NCBI GenBank assembly: GCA_964564695.1
Contig: CAZMCC010000032.1
Location: 1 to 36,346, forward strand
Direction of reading: 5' to 3'
From: CAZMCC01 sp964564695
GTDB lineage: Bacteria > Planctomycetota > Phycisphaerae > Phycisphaerales > UBA1924
Length of the DNA: 36,346 bases
Below are positions 32,304 through 36,346 of this stretch, in pieces. The stretch's first letter is position 1; the number at the start of each line of letters is the position of its first letter. The notes beneath the pieces are model-generated. The model saw nothing but the letters and a program-made list of their open reading frames with translations. It made no database searches and was not told the DNA's origin. A program made the position numbers and the translations under genes.

Positions 32304-33773
32304 ATGAACCCTGATGTCCTGGAAAAAGTCCTCGGGTGCCAAACGCTGCCCACGCTGCCGGCGGTGGCGCTTCGCGTCATTGAGCTCACCAACTCCGACG
32401 CCGTGTCGGTCAAGGACCTCACCGACGCCATCCAGAACGACCAGGGGCTCTCGGCCAAGCTGCTCAAGACGGTCAATTCGTCGTTCTACGGCCTGCGCCA
32501 GCGGTGCTCGAGCATCAACCAGGCGATCGTGCTGCTGGGCATGAGCGCGATCAAGACGCTCGCGCTCGGGTTCAGCCTCGTGTCGGCGATCGACGCGGCC
32601 AAGGGCCGGGGCTTCGACTTCCCCACCTACTGGCGCCGCGGCCTGTACACCGGTGTCTCCGCGAAGCTCATTGCCAAGCACATGGACCTGGACAACCAGG
32701 AAGAAGCCTTTCTGGGCGGGCTGCTGCAGGACGTGGGCATGGTGGCGCTGCACCAGGCGCTGGGCGACGACTACCTGCGACTCATGGCCGTCGCCGGCGA
32801 GGACCACCGCAAGCTCGGCAAGTTCGAGTTCTCCGAGCTCGAGACGACGCACGCGGACATCGGTGCGCTGCTGGCCCGCAAGTGGAAGCTGCCCGACGAG
32901 CTTGTCCTGCCGATCAAGTTCCACGAGAAGCCGACGACGGCGCCGCAGACGGTGATCGGCGTGTGCAAGGCCGTGGCCCTTGGCAACTTCGCGTGCGACG
33001 TCCTCACCGCCGCCGAGCCCGCCGGGCCGCTCTCGCGGTTCTACGAGCGCGTCCAGTCGTGGGCGAACATGTCGAACGCGGAGGCCGACGCCGTGGTGAC
33101 CGCCGCGGCGAGCGCGGCCAAGGAACTCGCGCGGCTGCTCCAGCTCGACGCGGCCGTCACCGCCAACCCCGAGGTGATCCTCGGCAAGGCCCGCGAGCAG
33201 CTGCTGGGAATGTCGCCGATGGCGGACGACGAGCCGCTCTCGAAGACCAAGGCCGGGCTCCCCGACGCCGCCGCGTTCAACCGCGTGCTCATCGCCGGGT
33301 TCGAGCAGGCCAAGGCCGGCCCGTTCCCCCTGTGCGTCGCGATCGTCAGCATCGATCAGTACGAAGCGTGCAAGCAGCGATACTCGGCGAACGTGGCGGA
33401 GAACCTCGTCGCGGCCGCGGTCGGGACGATGCAGGAAGCCCTCCGGCCGACGGGCGCGATGGTGTTCGACGCCGGCGAAGGCCGGTTTTTTGCGCTGCTT
33501 CTCAAGTGCGACCGCCTCGGCGCCGCGAAGGCGGCCGACGCGATCCGCAAGGCCTTCAGCGCCGGTCCGCTGCTGCTGGGACCCGAGGCTGGCGCGGTGC
33601 GCGAGTTCACCACGACCGTGAGCGTCGGGGCCGGCGTCATGGAGCCCTCGAGCGCCAAGCTCGTGCCGGGCTCAGAGAAGCTCGTGCAGCTCGCCGAGGC
33701 GTGCCTCGCGGCCGCCCGCAACTCCGGGGCGGGCACGCTCAGGCTCGCCGTGCCGACCGCGGCGGCGGCCTGA
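32304..33773 (+). CDS. HDOD protein with degenerate GGDEF-like domain
   Basis: This signalling protein has 489 residues. The HDOD domain (about 10-210) shows LPTLPAVALRVIELTNSDAV, LTDAIQNDQGLSAKLLKTVN, INQAIVLLGMSAIKTLALG and EEAFLGGLLQDVGMVAL. The catalytic HD residues of active phosphohydrolases are largely missing, as usual for HDOD. The C-terminal part (about 335-485) has a diguanylate cyclase-like layout (LPDAAAFNRVLIAGFEQAK ... VSVGAGVMEP ... LAEACLAAARNSGAG). The GGDEF signature position reads DAGEGRFFALL, so it is probably inactive and may be a binding or scaffold domain. ATG 32304 was chosen at the conserved N-terminus. Confidence 0.87.
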   Translation: MNPDVLEKVLGCQTLPTLPAVALRVIELTNSDAVSVKDLTDAIQNDQGLSAKLLKTVNSSFYGLRQRCSSINQAIVLLGMSAIKTLALGFSLVSAIDAAKGRGFDFPTYWRRGLYTGVSAKLIAKHMDLDNQEEAFLGGLLQDVGMVALHQALGDDYLRLMAVAGEDHRKLGKFEFSELETTHADIGALLARKWKLPDELVLPIKFHEKPTTAPQTVIGVCKAVALGNFACDVLTAAEPAGPLSRFYERVQSWANMSNAEADAVVTAAASAAKELARLLQLDAAVTANPEVILGKAREQLLGMSPMADDEPLSKTKAGLPDAAAFNRVLIAGFEQAKAGPFPLCVAIVSIDQYEACKQRYSANVAENLVAAAVGTMQEALRPTGAMVFDAGEGRFFALLLKCDRLGAAKAADAIRKAFSAGPLLLGPEAGAVREFTTTVSVGAGVMEPSSAKLVPGSEKLVQLAEACLAAARNSGAGTLRLAVPTAAAA

Positions 33774-33780
33774 TCACCGA

Positions 33781-34890
33781 TCACTTCGGGGTCTTAATGA
33801 GCGCGTCCAGCGTGCCCGGGTCGATCACGCGCCGGCCGGGTCCGCCTTCGACAAGGGCGAAGCCGCCGGCGTAATCCCACATCGCCCAGCCGATTGAGTT
33901 CGCATCGAGCGAGCCGACCACGTCGCGGAGCCATTGGCGCCGCGCCTCGCCGGGCGCCTTGAGGCGGTACACGCCGAACTCGCCGCAATAGAGCACCGCC
34001 TTGTGCTCGCGGGCCCACGCCGACGCGCCGTCGATCCGGGCCCGGATCGCCTCCGCGGTCCACGGGTCGTTCTTGGCCGACCACGCGAGCACCTCGCGGG
34101 CCCGCTTGCTCTCGAGCGCTTCGCCCGCGGCCTTGAGCGACTCGGGCGTGGCCGGGTAGGGCACGTTCGCCATGTCGCGCCATGCGTCGAAGCCCCACGT
34201 CGCCCCCTGGTGAGTGAAATTGTGGGGCTCGTAGAAGTGGAACGAGTACACAACGTTGTCGTCCGCGACCGGACGGCATCGCTTCAGCCCGTCGATCCCG
34301 CCCCACGAATCGCCCGTGCAGATGAGCGTGTGGCGCGGGGCCGAATCCCGCACCGCGCGAACAAGACGGGCCTGCAGGTCGTTCCAGACCGCCGCGTCGG
34401 GCAGGTCGTGCGGCTCGTTCATGAGCTCGAGGAACACGAGCTCGGGATCGGTGTTGGTGAGTGCAATGGCCAGGGCCGCCCAGAAGCGCTCGAACTGGGC
34501 CTTCGCGTTGTCATCGATCTTCGCGAGCCACGGGGTTTGTGCCGGGTGCACATCGATGATGACCGCGAGCCCCTGCGAGGTAAAGAGCTCGAGCCCGCTG
34601 CGGCACTGGGCGATTCGCGTGGGACGGAGAGTGCCGGTGGCGTCGTGCCAGAGCCAGCCCGGCTCGACGGGGATGCGGACGTGGGTGAAGCCGGCGGATT
34701 TGAGGGCCGTGACATCGGCGGGGGAGATGTACGTGGCCCGGCCTTCGTTGCTGTCGTCCGTGGGATATCAGAACCAGTGCGGGATGTTGACGCCGCGGGC
34801 GAGGCGCTTGACGCGGGCCTCGGGGGGCGACGCGAAGGCATGGCACGCGAGCATCGCGACGCAGGCGAACACGAGGGACCATCGACGCAT
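33781..34890 (-). pseudogene. GH5 glycoside hydrolase interrupted by an in-frame TGA
   Basis: This would be a 369-residue secreted GH5 beta-glycanase (cellulase-like). ATG 34890 starts a signal peptide (RRWSLVFACVAMLACHAFA), then RLARGVNIPHWF. Codon 41 (34768-34770) is TGA, followed directly and in the same frame by YPTDDSNEGRATYISPADV. The rest is intact: FTHVRIPVEPGWLW, VIIDVHP, LELMNEPHD (acid/base Glu159), YSFHFYEPHNFTHQG and LYCGEFGVYR (nucleophile Glu304), ending at 33781. GH5 relatives often have Trp after HWF, and TGG to TGA is one base. It may be a fresh nonsense mutation, a base-call error or, less likely, recoding. The next usual start is GTG 34551, too late for a whole barrel. It is convergent with the HDOD gene, 7 bp apart. 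Confidence 0.88.
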
Positions 34891-34919
34891 GGGCGCTCCT
34901 TCCAGTCTTCGGCCGGCGT

Positions 34920-35381
34920 TCACGGTGCGTCGGGATCCTGGTCCCCGGCGTCCTTGTGGCCCTCGGCCCGCAGTTGTTCGTCGATGTTCGCGAGGATGAG
35001 ACGCGAGAGCGTCTGGTCGCCGAAGAGCCCGACGCGGATCTCAATCCTGGATACCGCCGGCGAGACCCGGGTCAGCCGGATCGTAATCGATGTGCCGTCG
35101 CTCTCGCGGGTCGCGAGGTAGGCCGACTTCTCGCCCGGCTCGGTGATTCCCGTGGGCTCAAACCCCAACGGGGTCATGGCGGCCCTGGTCGCCGCGAACG
35201 CCTGCTCGAGCGAGACGCGCCGTGCGGCGTCGAGCCGCCCGCTGATGAACGACGACGCCCCGTACTGCGCGACCGAAAGCCCGGCGCTGGCGACGATCAC
35301 CGGCGCGGCGCACCCGCCGAGCCCGGCGCCCACCACGACCGCGGCGACCAGGCCCCGGCCTCCCCATCCCGTCAGACCCAT
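34920..35381 (-). CDS. Lipoprotein, DUF3568-like
   Basis: The 153-residue product has a lipoprotein signal peptide: GLVAAVVVGAGLGGC with lipobox LGGC, so it is expected to be anchored by its Cys. The mature part begins APVIVASAGLSVAQYGASSF. It contains RVSLEQAFAATRAAMTPLGF, typical of DUF3568-like planctomycete lipoproteins, then an alternating beta region SITIRLTRVSPAVSRIEIRV and an amphipathic C-terminus. Function is unknown. ATG 35381 was preferred because AGGGG precedes it; ATG 35393 would overlap the acs stop. It probably sits in one transcript with acs. Confidence 0.75.
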   Translation of the reverse strand: MGLTGWGGRGLVAAVVVGAGLGGCAAPVIVASAGLSVAQYGASSFISGRLDAARRVSLEQAFAATRAAMTPLGFEPTGITEPGEKSAYLATRESDGTSITIRLTRVSPAVSRIEIRVGLFGDQTLSRLILANIDEQLRAEGHKDAGDQDPDAP

Positions 35382-35382
35382 C

Positions 35383-36346
<964 letters not shown>

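Noticed and set aside
33781..34551. Shorter GH5 protein starting at GTG 34551
   Set aside because: It would lose the signal peptide and the first strands of the TIM barrel, so it is unlikely to fold; the in-frame TGA reading explains all the homology.

Overview
The window looks like a chromosomal scaffold from a planctomycete, most likely class Phycisphaerae. This is inferred from very high GC with strongly G/C-biased third codon positions, a sulfatase next to a formylglycine-generating enzyme, a secreted metallopeptidase ending in dockerin-like DWDGNG repeats, membrane proteins with C-terminal CxxC zinc ribbons, and a ThiD2-ThiE fusion. No rRNA, tRNA or CRISPR array was seen. A 10-N assembly gap lies at 7398-7407, and the genes at both window ends are cut.

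Layout: 1-3156 (minus) holds the 5' part of a sulfatase, the FGE-type protein that could mature it, and glucose-6-phosphate dehydrogenase. ThiD2-ThiE (plus) follows, then a zinc-ribbon membrane protein and a GT2 glycosyltransferase (minus). From 6362 a long plus-strand run holds NAD(P)H-hydrate epimerase, a gap-broken DUF151 nuclease, TruD, a HAD hydrolase, a CbpA-type DnaJ, a YugP-like membrane peptidase, a copper-type P-ATPase and Hsp20. RsmB (minus) is divergent from a histidine kinase plus a REC-XRE response regulator. A TlpA-like thioredoxin with a helical repeat tail (minus) is divergent from a small secreted protein and a large secreted metallopeptidase (plus).

From 24046 to 31273 everything is on the minus strand: NAD kinase, a DUF433/DUF5615 toxin-antitoxin-like pair, DXS, an unnamed two-gene nucleotidyltransferase module, polyprenyl diphosphate synthase and a CgeB-like glycosyltransferase. 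The two isoprenoid genes, ispA-like and dxs, are separated by the nucleotidyltransferase module and followed by the DUF433/DUF5615 pair. RecO and an HDOD protein with a degenerate GGDEF-like tail follow on plus. A GH5 glycosidase broken by an in-frame TGA, a lipoprotein and the 3' part of acetyl-CoA synthetase close the window on minus.

The most unusual content lies between and inside genes. (i) A 30-bp hairpin repeat occurs four times in two inverted pairs, with compensatory stem changes. (ii) A roughly 180-190 bp element with complementary arms occurs twice, with a one-arm relative that supplies the end of a coding region. (iii) A 30-bp palindromic repeat is inserted in frame, twice in tandem, in dxs. 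(iv) A GH5 gene has a single TGA where tryptophan is expected. (v) A two-gene nucleotidyltransferase module is wedged between ispA and dxs. All names come from reading motifs; no database search was run.
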